DNA of 64,000 bases from JAJYKN01 sp035516155 (GTDB taxonomy: Bacteria > Nitrospirota > UBA9217), in NCBI GenBank assembly GCA_035516155.1, contig DATJAP010000035.1, positions 100,050-164,049 on the forward strand. Reading direction: 5' to 3'. Positions 52,666-63,817 of this stretch are shown here, one piece after another. Below the pieces are notes generated by a model, which was not told the DNA's origin, searched no databases, and was given only the letters and a program-made list of their open reading frames with translations. Made by a program: the position numbers and the translations under genes. The stretch's first letter is position 1, and every line of letters starts with the position of its first letter.

Positions 52666-53141
52666 TCCTCTTTCCAGACCGTACAAACGGCATATGCCGC
52701 CATTCCTTCACCCTTTCCTGCAAAGCCGAGTCCTTCGGTCGTGGTCGCCTTCACATTGACCGCCGACCGTTCGATGTCGACAGTGGCGGCGATATTCGCT
52801 ACCATTGCTGGTACGTGAGGGGCCATTTTCGGACGTTCTGCCACAATAGTAGCGTCGATATTGTTGACGCGATAGCCTGCTTCCGTCAGAAGCCGGTGCA
52901 CTTCCCCGAGCAGGATCAGGCTAGAAACGCCCTTGTATTTCGGAGCGGTATCCGGGAAATGCCGGCCGATGTCGCCGAGCCCTGCCGCTCCGAGCAGCGC
53001 ATCGCAGATTGCGTGGAGCAGTACATCGGCATCAGAGTGGCCAACCAGTCCCAGTTCGGAGGGAACGTCCACACCGCCTATGACGAGCTTGCGGCCACCG
53101 CTGAGCCGGTGAACATCATAACCTGTCCCGATCCGCATCAT
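52662..53141 (-). CDS. ispF: 2-C-methyl-D-erythritol 2,4-cyclodiphosphate synthase
   Basis: 159 residues, normal length. GTGYDVHRL (metal-ligand Asp/His at about 10-13) and GHSDADVLLHAICDALLGAAGLGDIGRHFPDT are the signature. MEP-pathway isoprenoid synthesis. Overlaps ispD by about 25 bp. Confidence 0.97.
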   Translation of the reverse strand: MMRIGTGYDVHRLSGGRKLVIGGVDVPSELGLVGHSDADVLLHAICDALLGAAGLGDIGRHFPDTAPKYKGVSSLILLGEVHRLLTEAGYRVNNIDATIVAERPKMAPHVPAMVANIAATVDIERSAVNVKATTTEGLGFAGKGEGMAAYAVCTVWKEE

Positions 53142-53829
53142 AGCGCCTCTTCAGAATCTCCTCCGCGAGCACCAAGTCTTCGGGCGTCGTGATTTTAATG
53201 TTTTCATAGCTTCCCATGATCACCCGCACCTTACCTCCGGTCCGCTCAACGAGCGTCGCATCGTCCGTGCCATACATGCGCTTTTGTGAGGCTTCCTCGT
53301 ATGCCTGTTTGAGGGTCTTGACCGGGAATGCCTGGGGTGTCTGAATGGCCCAGAGTTTGCTGCGCTCCAGAGTGTGACGCACCATCCCTTGGTCGTTCAC
53401 TTCCTTGATGGTGTCCTTGATTGGCACACCCACGGTCACACATTCGCCTTTTCTGGCGTGGTCCACGGATTCCCTGATCATTTCGGGCGTTACAAAGGGC
53501 CGCACGCCGTCGTGGATGAGCACCACTGATGCGTCCTTCTCGAGTTTATGCAGGCCGTTTGCGACCGAGTCTTGCCGCTCCTTGCCGCCCACAACCAAGG
53601 TCTTCACTTTCGTAATATGGTACCGTTCGATTATTTGGGCAAGACAATTTTCCATGTCCTCCTGCGAGAGTATCGGGATGATCTCGTCGATTTCCGAAGC
53701 GCGCTGAAATGCAAGGAGGGTATGCGCAAGCATGGGTTTGTCACCCAAGGGAAGGAACTGCTTCACGACGGCCTTGCCCATTCTCTTTCCCATGCCTGCT
53801 GCAGGTATGAGCACCGTTACCTTGGACAT
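53116..53829 (-). CDS. ispD: 2-C-methyl-D-erythritol 4-phosphate cytidylyltransferase
   Basis: 237 residues. PAAGMGKRMGKAVVKQFL (nucleotide-binding) at residue 8, then IHDGVRPFV and the C-terminal IKITTPEDLVLAEEIL. MEP pathway step preceding ispF, with which it is coupled. Start ATG at 53829. Confidence 0.97.
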   Translation of the reverse strand: MSKVTVLIPAAGMGKRMGKAVVKQFLPLGDKPMLAHTLLAFQRASEIDEIIPILSQEDMENCLAQIIERYHITKVKTLVVGGKERQDSVANGLHKLEKDASVVLIHDGVRPFVTPEMIRESVDHARKGECVTVGVPIKDTIKEVNDQGMVRHTLERSKLWAIQTPQAFPVKTLKQAYEEASQKRMYGTDDATLVERTGGKVRVIMGSYENIKITTPEDLVLAEEILKRRYDADRDRL

Positions 53830-53930
53830 AGAAACCTCACAACCGTGATCGAGAAGCTCTTTCAGCACGAGTTACTGTCGGCAGAGGAACATCTTCCGCT
53901 CAAAGGGCACCCGACTCCACGCGAAATAAT

Positions 53931-54854
53931 TCATTTTTTGAAATTTTTCACGACAATTTTGAAACGCTTGGACAAGGGCGCTTCCATATCGATTGCAATG
54001 TTAAGCTGGAACTGTTCCTCCCGATCTCCGCTTACAATATCAAAGGGAAGGATGATGCCGTGGTTCTCCACCGAGGCTTTTCCCAGATACACTTTCATCC
54101 CCGCATCAACGGCTTTCTCAAGCGCCGCCATTTCCGGTTTCGCCTCAGCCATGGGAGCTCCAGGCATCGACGGCTCAGACGGCGGCACATCCTTCATGAT
54201 GTCTTCACCCGGCTCGGAGCGCTTCTCGCCCTTGCCGACGATTTCGTTCAGTGAAAAGTTGTGGCGTTCGGGATATTTCTGCATATCTTGCAGGACAAGC
54301 TTGGATATGGCGGTAAACGTTTTCAGGACGCCATCTCCGGTCGTCGCAACAGCCTCGTAAAAGGGAACATTTCGCGGGTTGAGCGACGCGTTCAAATCCT
54401 CAACTGAAAGAATGTCGGGCAAGTCCCGTTTGTTATACTGGACCACCATGGGAAACTCGATGATATTGATGCCTTGTTCGGAAAAGTTATCGCGGAGGTT
54501 CGCCAGGCTCTCAAGGTTCGCCTCCAGCATAGCGCGCTGAGAATCGGCCACGAAAATAACACCGTCAGCGCCCTTCAGCACGAGCTTCCTCGTGGCGTTA
54601 TAAAATACCTGGCCGGGCACGGTGTAGAGATGGAACCGCACTTTATAATTTTTCATGGTGCCCAGCTCGACGGGAAGGAAGTCGAAAAACAAAGTTCGGT
54701 CGGCCTCCGTGGCCAGGGAAATGAGTTTCCCGCGCTGGTTCGGCGCGATCCGGTGGTATATCAGGTGAATGTTCGTCGTCTTCCCGCAGAGTCCGGGGCC
54801 ATAATACACGATCTTTGCGTTGATTTCGCGCGTGGTGTGGTTGACAAGTGCCAT
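53931..54854 (-). CDS. MglA-like small GTPase with C-terminal extension
   Basis: 307 residues; the ~190-residue G domain has the P-loop GPGLCGKTTN (about 19-28), the MglA-specific switch TVPGQVFYNATRKL and NKRD (about 141-144). The next ~115 residues (Pro/Glu-rich linker then a small domain ending in IAIDMEAPLSKRFKIVVKNF) go beyond MglA. MglA proteins set cell polarity or pilus positioning; the extra domain may bind a partner. Confidence 0.85.
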   Translation of the reverse strand: MALVNHTTREINAKIVYYGPGLCGKTTNIHLIYHRIAPNQRGKLISLATEADRTLFFDFLPVELGTMKNYKVRFHLYTVPGQVFYNATRKLVLKGADGVIFVADSQRAMLEANLESLANLRDNFSEQGINIIEFPMVVQYNKRDLPDILSVEDLNASLNPRNVPFYEAVATTGDGVLKTFTAISKLVLQDMQKYPERHNFSLNEIVGKGEKRSEPGEDIMKDVPPSEPSMPGAPMAEAKPEMAALEKAVDAGMKVYLGKASVENHGIILPFDIVSGDREEQFQLNIAIDMEAPLSKRFKIVVKNFKK

Positions 54855-54906
54855 GCTTCATAATTACATAAAAAGCATGGCATGTCAATACTGCTCGAAC
54901 GGGATG

Positions 54907-55719
54907 TCATTTCGCTGCAAGCAATTCGAGCGCCGCAACGTGAAGACGCTCGTGTGCGCTCGCCAGCAGGGGAACTGTTCTATCGAGACCAGCAACAACG
55001 TGGTCGATATGTCGTCCCTCGAGGTCGGTGATCACGCCGTCCGCCTCCTCAACGATCAGCATGCCGGCGGCGTAGTCAAAGGCCCGCGAGGCCGTCGCCG
55101 TCGCAAACAGGCTGATTGCACCCGATGCGAGGTACGCGAGGTCCAGGGCAGTTGATCCGAAGCAACGGGTCCGTTTCGCCTGCATCAGCAGCGGCATGAG
55201 CCGCGGCAGGTCTGACTGGGGAGACGACGCCTCATAGGCCACGATGCTAATGCCCTCGGTCGCGGACGTTCTGATCCGCCTGCCGTTCTTGTATGCACCC
55301 TGGGCGCGGAGAGCCCAGAATTCATCTCCCGTTGACAGGTTGATCACGTAACCTGCGGCGAGGTCAGCCAGGGTAGCGCCGTTCAAAAGAGACATCGATG
55401 ACGAGAAAAAGGGAATCCCGGTCTTTGCGTTGTTGCTGCCGTCTATGGGGTCGACCAGCACTACCTTCCTACCGTCACCGAATTTACGAATCCCGAGTTC
55501 CTCGGAGACAAGAGTAAACGCTTCGCCTTCGCGCTGCGTTTGTTCAAGCGCGGAGATGATAATATCCTCAGCCCACTTGTCCACGGGGAAGGTCTTATCG
55601 CCTCCCGCCCCTTTCCCGAGGGGGATCTTGCCCCCCTCTCTGCTCAGGATCTCGGTGATTCCCGTACGCATTTTCGCGCCGATGTCTTTGAATATCTCCA
55701 GCCATTGTTCGTTTGTCAT
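54907..55719 (-). CDS. Inositol monophosphatase family protein
   Basis: 270 residues from the ATG at 55719 (AAGGAGCGTTC). Signature VLVDPIDGSNN (metal-binding Asp residues) near 88 and AFDYAAGMLIVEEADGVITDLEG near the end. Substrate may be inositol phosphate or fructose-1,6-bisphosphate. Monocistronic on the minus strand. Confidence 0.88.
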   Translation of the reverse strand: MTNEQWLEIFKDIGAKMRTGITEILSREGGKIPLGKGAGGDKTFPVDKWAEDIIISALEQTQREGEAFTLVSEELGIRKFGDGRKVVLVDPIDGSNNAKTGIPFFSSSMSLLNGATLADLAAGYVINLSTGDEFWALRAQGAYKNGRRIRTSATEGISIVAYEASSPQSDLPRLMPLLMQAKRTRCFGSTALDLAYLASGAISLFATATASRAFDYAAGMLIVEEADGVITDLEGRHIDHVVAGLDRTVPLLASAHERLHVAALELLAAK

Positions 55720-55902
55720 GAACGCTCCTTGAGTATGGGGACTTCGATTGCTGGAACCATGTCCGTCAAAAAATCGTTTTACTCCCAAACGACTTCGGGG
55801 GGAGCCAGGTCAATTTGCTTCCCGATTGTTGGCGTCAACTCGTTTCGCGAACGGCCTTTACCCAGGAAGATTTTTTTCTCCCATCGGCAGCCGCATCAAC
55901 CG

Positions 55903-57738
55903 TTATCCAGATTCAGCTCGTTCTTTCCCATAAAACTCCACTATTTTTTCAGCAGCTTTCGCGGTCATCCCCACCACAGCAGCCAGATCCTCCACCGTCG
56001 CTTGCTTGATCCTCTCCACGCTTCCAAAGTGTCGAAGCAGCGCCTTTCTCCGCGCTTCTCCGATTCCGGGGATGTCGTCAAGTTCCGAATGGACAGCCCG
56101 TTTCTCACGCAGTTTCCGGTGATAGGTGATCGCAAACCGATGGGCCTCGTCGCGCGCCCGCGCAACGAGGTGTGTGGTCGCGCTCGATGGATCAAGAATA
56201 ATCGGCTCCTCCACGCCGGGCAGAAAGACCCGCTCGAACTCCCGCTCCGTCCCCTCATCCCCGCTCCGGGCCTTTGCAAGGCCGATTACATCGGGCTCTT
56301 CGATCTGCAGCTCCTTCAGTGCGTCAAGGGTCGCATTGAGCTGCCCCTTGCCGCCGTCGATGAGGATAAGATCGGGAAGCATTCCCTCCTCTTTTGCTTT
56401 TGTGTAACGCCGCCGGATCACCTCAGCCATGCTTGCGAAGTCGTCCTGGCCCGCCACTGTTTTTATCTTGAAACGTCTATAATGCCGTTTATCCGGGAGG
56501 TTGTTCTCGAAACTGACCATACTCGCGACCGGCTCCGTTCCCTGGATCTGTGAAATATCAAATGCCTCGATCCTGCGTGGCAGATTCCTGAGCCCCAGTT
56601 CCTCCTGGAGCCGCATCAGGATTTTTTCCTTGCTCCTCCGGGAAAGCGTATGTTCACGAAGCGACTGCGCGGCGTTGTCCGAGGCCATCTGCGCCAGTTC
56701 GCGCTTGCGTCCTCGCTGGGGAACCATGAGGTCGACCTTTGCCTCGCGCTTTTCCGAGAGCCATCTTTCGAATACCTCCCGGTCAGGCACCTCGCGCGGC
56801 AGCAGGACTTCGGCGGGTACGATCATCTCTTTCGCGTAAAACTGACGAAGGAAATCCCCGAGGATATCCTCGTCCGGGAGACCGCGCACATCGTCGAGAT
56901 AGAAGTCCTTCCGCCCGAGCATCATGCCGTTTCTGATGAAAAGCACCTGGATGTCCGCGCGGCCCGCTTCGGACGCGATTCCCACAACGTCCTGGTTCTC
57001 GAACCCCGGGGAGATGACCTTCTGCTTCTCGAAAGCGCCTTCGATCTTCGAGATCCGGTCCCTGAGTTCGGCCGCGCGCTCGTACTCCATCTTCTCCGAC
57101 GCCTCTTCCATGCGCCGCTTCAGCATGTCGAGGAGGTCGCGGTTCTTGCCTTCGAGAAAGAGACGTACCTGGGAAACGACATCGCGATACGCTGCCTTGT
57201 CGACGTCTCCGGTGCATGGCCCCAGGCACCGCCCGATCTGGAACTGGACGCAGGCACGCTCCGGCTTCTTTCCCAGTTCCTTCCTGCACGAGGCGAGCGG
57301 AAAGGTCCTGCGGATGAGCGCGAGTGACTCCCACATGCCTCCGGCAGGAACATAGGGCCCGTAATATAAGGCCCCGTCCTTTTTCAATCGCCGGACAACT
57401 TCGAGCCGGGGATACTCCGACTTGATGTCGAACCTGAGATAAGGATAATTCTTGTCGTCCCGGAGGATGATGTTGTACCGCGGGTGGTGCTTCTTGATGA
57501 GGTTCGATTCGAGGATCAGGGCCTCGAGTTCAGTATGAGTCACAATCGTTTCAAGGTCCGCGATCTGGCGCATCATGAGCTCGGTCTTCTCGCCCTTCGG
57601 CCCTTTCTGGAAATAGGAATTCACCCGGGCCACGAGCGATAACGCTTTGCCGATATAGATAATGTGCCCTCGGGCGTCCTTCATCATATAGACGCCCGGC
57701 TCATCGGGCAGGTTCTTGAGTTTTTCTTCGAGGGTCAT
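55903..57738 (-). CDS. uvrC: UvrABC excinuclease subunit C
   Basis: 611 residues from the ATG at 57738. GIY-YIG-like N-terminal nuclease (PDEPGVYMMKDARGHIIYIGKAL), UVR-type central motif (KRRMEEASEKMEYERAAELRDRI), RNase H-like endonuclease domain (RRIEAFDISQIQGTEPVASMV) and C-terminal helix-hairpin-helix pair (IPGIGEARRKALLRHFGSVERI). No ribosome site is seen, so the start could be earlier (57798). Confidence 0.95.
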   Translation of the reverse strand: MTLEEKLKNLPDEPGVYMMKDARGHIIYIGKALSLVARVNSYFQKGPKGEKTELMMRQIADLETIVTHTELEALILESNLIKKHHPRYNIILRDDKNYPYLRFDIKSEYPRLEVVRRLKKDGALYYGPYVPAGGMWESLALIRRTFPLASCRKELGKKPERACVQFQIGRCLGPCTGDVDKAAYRDVVSQVRLFLEGKNRDLLDMLKRRMEEASEKMEYERAAELRDRISKIEGAFEKQKVISPGFENQDVVGIASEAGRADIQVLFIRNGMMLGRKDFYLDDVRGLPDEDILGDFLRQFYAKEMIVPAEVLLPREVPDREVFERWLSEKREAKVDLMVPQRGRKRELAQMASDNAAQSLREHTLSRRSKEKILMRLQEELGLRNLPRRIEAFDISQIQGTEPVASMVSFENNLPDKRHYRRFKIKTVAGQDDFASMAEVIRRRYTKAKEEGMLPDLILIDGGKGQLNATLDALKELQIEEPDVIGLAKARSGDEGTEREFERVFLPGVEEPIILDPSSATTHLVARARDEAHRFAITYHRKLREKRAVHSELDDIPGIGEARRKALLRHFGSVERIKQATVEDLAAVVGMTAKAAEKIVEFYGKERAESG

Positions 57739-58096
57739 TGCATGCTTATTGTACCATGGTTTTTCCCCGCGGGAAACGAGGATGTCGCTCATGTGCATTT
57801 ACAATTGGACAGGCGATATCGGAGCAGGGAGAACATGCAGGCGTCATGAAACGGCATTGAATGCAAAACGATTAAATTCTTGAGGATTGACAGGAGATGC
57901 TCTCAATAGAAAAGTCATGATTCCTGCATATCGAGAATCACGATGCCGGACAGCGTTCTCAAAACAATGATTCCGGCAAGCAAAATTGGCGTCAAAAGCG
58001 CTTGCTCGGCTGTCAGAGCATAAATAATCAGCTTGGAAAGCGACCTTTAGGGTGGCCGGACAATTCCATGAACTCAAATCGCCGTCGAACAGTGTT
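57739..58096. other. Non-coding interval before uvrC
   Basis: A minus-strand frame of 89 codons lies across it but is Cys/Phe/Arg-rich with no pattern. No RNA seen. Confidence 0.35.
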
Positions 58097-58522
58097 TCAC
58101 GCGGGATTTTCATATGCAGACGATCCCGGCTGGCCTGCCCGGGTCAGGAAGTATTTTTTCATCTCCTCGCTCACCTGCCGGGCCCCTGTCACGGGGTCCT
58201 CGCCGCCACGCATGAACAAGAAGAACCGTTCATCGAAATGGTTTTTTAGAGAAAATGAAAGATCCCGTTTCTCTAGCGTCTCAGCAGCCCGACATCCGGC
58301 GAAGTCAACAACGCGTCAACCCCTCATCGGACAAGCCAAAGTCCCGCCACCCCTCGATAACGGCATACAAGCCGCAGTACCAGTAAGACTGTTGAGATAT
58401 TCATGTCTATGAAAGCATCTTTTCCCCGCCCGGCGTCTCTCTTCTGATCGAAAAAGGCCCCGCACCCTGTCGACCCACACAAAATACTTCTCAAGCGTCT
58501 CGACATCCTTGAACAATTTCAT
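58097..58522 (-). pseudogene. Possible broken gene with an in-frame TGA
   Basis: From the ATG at 58522 one frame stays open to 58097 apart from a single TGA at 58318-58316 (142 codons in total, stop included). The second part reads as good coding sequence (VVDFAGCRAAETLEKRDL, KNHFDERFFLFMRGGEDP, VSEEMKKYFLT). A premature stop in a small gene is the simplest reading. The family is not recognised, and the first part may not belong to it. Confidence 0.3.
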
Positions 58523-58545
58523 ATGGCAATGTGCCCCTGCCGCCC

Positions 58546-60552
<2,007 letters not shown>

Positions 60553-60629
60553 GATCGATATTACTCCAGGGCGAAGGCCAGTGTCAACAAAACCCGGGCA
60601 AATGGGCGCTTCGCCGCCTGCTTCACCGA

Positions 60630-61262
60630 TCACGGGATTTGCCATTTTGTCGGCATGATCCTGTTCCTGATGCTGAGCCAGGTCCGCTCCCGGGAGGTCA
60701 ATGTCCGGGGTGCGAATATCGTTTTTAATTTAATGAGGGACAACCGGTCGGCGAGGCCGATCATACGGGTAAGGCAGCGGCCGATGAGGAGGACGCCGCC
60801 CGGATGCAGGGCGGAGGCGAGATCAACGATGTACACTTTGCCGCTCACGAGAAGTATATTCGTTCTGCGATGCAGATCAAGGTGGACCCAGCCGCGCTCA
60901 TGGATTTCCTTCACGATCTCTTCGAACTGGCTGATGACGTCGGGTCCAACGTCATTCTGTCCAACGGCGCCGAGGTCCTTCCCCTCCAGATACTGCACTG
61001 CAAACGCAAACGGCGACAGCCGTTTGAACCGCCCTGGCAGGCCGTTAATCCCCGCGAGCGCCGCATAGGCGCGGGCTTCGCGGCTTATGACGAACCGGCC
61101 TACGACATTACGCTCCCAGAAACCCTTTTGCGTATAGTCCTTTACGACAAAACGCCCGGCGCCGGACCGCGTGACAAACACATCAGCCTTGTAGAATCGG
61201 CCTTTGATGAGGACCATTTCGCTGTTCGAACGGGCATCTTCATATGTAAGATTAGTCTGCAT
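60630..61262 (-). CDS. WaaP/Kdo-kinase-like protein kinase
   Basis: 210 residues. Lys in FVVKDYT, catalytic loop HERGWVHLDLHRRTNIL (H-x-D-L-H-x2-x-N) and a metal-binding DLASAL in place of DFG. Resembles lipopolysaccharide core heptose/Kdo kinases of the RIO/WaaP-type. Target is unproven. The promoter below is 30 bp upstream. Confidence 0.78.
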   Translation of the reverse strand: MQTNLTYEDARSNSEMVLIKGRFYKADVFVTRSGAGRFVVKDYTQKGFWERNVVGRFVISREARAYAALAGINGLPGRFKRLSPFAFAVQYLEGKDLGAVGQNDVGPDVISQFEEIVKEIHERGWVHLDLHRRTNILLVSGKVYIVDLASALHPGGVLLIGRCLTRMIGLADRLSLIKLKTIFAPRTLTSRERTWLSIRNRIMPTKWQIP

Positions 61263-61291
61263 CCAGGGCCGGGGGCAAGAAACGTTCTATC
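61263..61291. other. Leader of the kinase gene
   Basis: Thirty or so nucleotides between promoter and start; no ribosome site stands out apart from CCTGG. Confidence 0.3.
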
Positions 61292-61320
61292 ATTTTAGAA
61301 GCACAGAGTCCAAGAGTCAA
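61292..61320 (-). promoter_or_regulatory. Sigma-70 promoter of the kinase gene
   Basis: On the minus strand TTGACT (61320-61315), 17-nt spacer, TAAAAT (61297-61292). Confidence 0.6.
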
Positions 61321-61566
61321 GGTATTTGTGGATAAGGACAGGACACACTTCATGCTGTTTCCGGCAGGAAAGTCCTGCAGGCGCTCATTTTTCTTTGAGG
61401 GGAAAATCGAGAAAGGAGTGACACAGGGGAGAACGGCTTTTTCTCTTGAGAAGGCTGGCAGAAAATCTCCGTTCGGCGGGTCAGACTTTGAGACGAAAAA
61501 CAGCAACCCGGCCTGACCGGACGGACCGGGTGAGAAAGAAGCGCCATTGCAATTTTGGATTATTTG

Positions 61567-63066
61567 TCACTTGTCGTTCGCCGCTAAATCACGGAGGAAC
61601 TGCGTCAAGAGCCTCGTCCCGACACCGGTGGCGCCCTTTGGCGTATAAGGCCGGTCTTTCTCGCTCCAGGCCGTCGCCGCGATGTCGAGATGAACCCAGG
61701 GATAGTTTTTCACAAACTTCGAAAGGAGCGCCGCGGCCGAAATCACTCCGCCTGCCCGCCCGCCGGCGTTCTTCATGTCCGCGATATCGCTCTTTATCAG
61801 ATCATAGTACTCTTCCCAGAGAGGAAGCTCCCACACCCGTTCGCCGGTCTTCAAACCGGCTTCGCGGATTTTCTGTTTATACGTTTCGTCAGTACCGAGC
61901 ATGCCCACGGCTTCCTGTCCCAGCGCGATGGCGCATGCGCCCGTGAGCGTGGCGATGTCCACGATCACGGCAGGCTTGTACCGGCAGGCATAGGCAAGGG
62001 CATCGGAGAGAATAAGCCTGCCCTCTGCGTCGGTGTTGATAATCTCGATGGTCTGTCCGGACAGCGTCCGAAGAACGTCACCAGGCTTGAGTGCGCTCCC
62101 ACTCGGCATATTTTCCGTTGCCGGGAGCAAAGCCACTACGTTGAGCGGGAGCTTGAGCGCCGCAGCGTTGCGGATCGCGCCCAGCGCCGCGGCGCCTCCG
62201 GACATATCGTCCTTCATCCTGTCCATGTTCTCAGGCGGCTTGATGGAGATGCCTCCGGAATCGAAGGTGATGGTCTTCCCCACCAGGGCAATGGTCGGTT
62301 TCCTGCCGCCTCGCCAGTATTCGACGATAATGAACTTTGGCGGCTGGACACTGCCCGCGGCCACTCCGAGAAGCGCGCCCATCCCGAGCTTTTCCATCTG
62401 CTGCCTTTCCAGTACCTGGATCTTAAGTCCGAACTGCCGCGCAATCTCTCGCGCTTTTACGGCGACAACTGACGGCGTCATGTCCGCTGCCGGGGAGTTT
62501 ACCATGTCGCGGACCATGGCCGTGGACTCTGCGATCACGTCGCCGGTTTTCACCCCCTTCCGCAAGGCCTTGACCATGGATCCTCTTTCGGTCAGCACTG
62601 ATATTTTTTGAACGGCCTTCGCGTAGCCGTTCTCGTCGTTTGTCTTATATTTCAGAAAACGGTAGAGGCCGAGCAGGCTGCCCTCAGCCACTGCCTGGCC
62701 GATTTCCTCGCCATCCTGGCCGAGTCCATCGACTCCAACGGCGAAGTCCGTTGCACCAGCCGCTCTCAACGCCGGCGCCGCCTTGCCCAGAGCCTGGCGA
62801 AGACGATTCAGCGTGAAGTCGCCGCGTTTGCCGAGCCCTGCAAGCAGCAGCCGCTCAGCGGGAATATGCCCCGCAGAATAGAGGAGATGGACCGCACCGG
62901 GCCTCGCCTTGAAATCACCGCGCTTCATGAGGCGGCTGATCATTCCGCCAAACGCTTTATCGAGCCGTTTCATCTCCTTGCCGAGCTTCTCCTCATCAAA
63001 CAGAAGCAGCACAACGCCATCGGTTTTATATGTTTCCATTCCGCCTGTTGCAACAATGATTTTCAT
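61567..63066 (-). CDS. pepA: Leucyl aminopeptidase (cytosol aminopeptidase)
   Basis: 499 residues, M17 family. Catalytic Lys in LVGKTITFDSGGISIKP and the NTDAEGRLILSDALAY signature (about 340) are intact with the metal ligands around them. Cleaves N-terminal residues from peptides; hexameric. Monocistronic. Confidence 0.95.
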   Translation of the reverse strand: MKIIVATGGMETYKTDGVVLLLFDEEKLGKEMKRLDKAFGGMISRLMKRGDFKARPGAVHLLYSAGHIPAERLLLAGLGKRGDFTLNRLRQALGKAAPALRAAGATDFAVGVDGLGQDGEEIGQAVAEGSLLGLYRFLKYKTNDENGYAKAVQKISVLTERGSMVKALRKGVKTGDVIAESTAMVRDMVNSPAADMTPSVVAVKAREIARQFGLKIQVLERQQMEKLGMGALLGVAAGSVQPPKFIIVEYWRGGRKPTIALVGKTITFDSGGISIKPPENMDRMKDDMSGGAAALGAIRNAAALKLPLNVVALLPATENMPSGSALKPGDVLRTLSGQTIEIINTDAEGRLILSDALAYACRYKPAVIVDIATLTGACAIALGQEAVGMLGTDETYKQKIREAGLKTGERVWELPLWEEYYDLIKSDIADMKNAGGRAGGVISAAALLSKFVKNYPWVHLDIAATAWSEKDRPYTPKGATGVGTRLLTQFLRDLAANDK

Positions 63067-63112
63067 AGACCCCTGCCGATATATTTTTGTCAGCCGCGGC
63101 TGCCCGAGATAT

Positions 63113-63398
63113 TTAATCTTTCCTCAGCACGAGAGGCTCCAACCCTTCAAGCATCGATTTGCTCGCCACCTGTCCCGCCCGCTCTCCGCTTGCGTAGGTT
63201 CCGATGTGTACCCAGAAGAAACGTGCACCATTCGCTTCGAGTGGATGGATACATTGGCGGACACAACGAAACAACGACAACCGAGAGTGGTGGAGGTAAT
63301 GGAGGAGGGAGAGGCCGTGTCTGCCTGGCCGTGGCTGTTCAGGCAGCTAGTACACCGAGCACGCAGACCGCAACCGCTCTGAAAAGATCCAGCTCTAG
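63113..63398 (-). pseudogene. Broken SPOR-domain protein gene
   Basis: Reading the minus strand in pieces: one frame gives a signal-like FRAVAVCVLGVLAA then a TGA, then a Pro-rich linker (PLPPPLPPPLSVVVV); a shifted frame gives an intact SPOR-domain end (ARFFWVHIGTYASGERAGQ...MLEGLEPLVLRKD) stopping at 63115-63113. No single frame joins them, so a stop and at least one frameshift are needed. SPOR domains bind denuded peptidoglycan at division sites. Confidence 0.55.
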
Positions 63399-63437
63399 AC
63401 GATGACAAAAGCCCAGGAACCTCACACTGTCTTCCGC

Positions 63438-63665
63438 TTATGCAGATGCTTTCTCACTTGCGGCTTGTCCTTCGGCCGCCTTCTTCGCGGCTTGCTTATA
63501 GGACTTTGCAACACGCAGTTTCCGCTGTGCACGCTTCACCCGCTTCCGAGCTTTCCGTACCTCAGGATCCGATTTCTTGCCTGCGGACTTTGCCGCCTTT
63601 TCTGCAGCGGCCTTTTTCATTTTTTCGATTTTCTGCTTGAGCTCTTCCTGATTCACTTTAATCAC
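63438..63665 (-). CDS. Lys/Ala-rich small basic protein
   Basis: 75 residues from the GTG at 63665 (GGGGAGGAAGCA upstream); longer frames to 63725 lack a ribosome site. KKAAAEKAAKSAGKKSDPEVRKARKRVKRAQRKL: strongly basic low-complexity helix, perhaps nucleic-acid binding. It is not recognised as any ribosomal protein. Confidence 0.6.
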   Translation of the reverse strand: MIKVNQEELKQKIEKMKKAAAEKAAKSAGKKSDPEVRKARKRVKRAQRKLRVAKSYKQAAKKAAEGQAASEKASA

Positions 63666-63776
63666 TGCTTCCTCCCCGGAGATCCGTAATTTTTCCGCAA
63701 ATCGCATCATCAATTTGCCGCACAATGATAAAACAAACGTAACTACAAATCAAGGATTTTTGTGAACGGTGTCAAG

Positions 63777-63817
63777 CCAAAGTTAAAATGTCCTATTTTT
63801 ACCAAAGTTAAAATGTC
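63777..63817. repeat. Two direct repeats at an insertion-sequence end
   Basis: CCAAAGTTAAAATGTC occurs at 63777-63792 and again at 63802-63817, 25 bp apart. Repeated motifs of this kind mark IS termini. Confidence 0.6.

Noticed and set aside
57844..58113. 89-codon minus-strand frame
   Set aside because: No ribosome site, odd composition; probably chance.
58316..58318. TGA read as selenocysteine
   Set aside because: No SECIS-like hairpin or selenoprotein family was recognised; a pseudogene is simpler.
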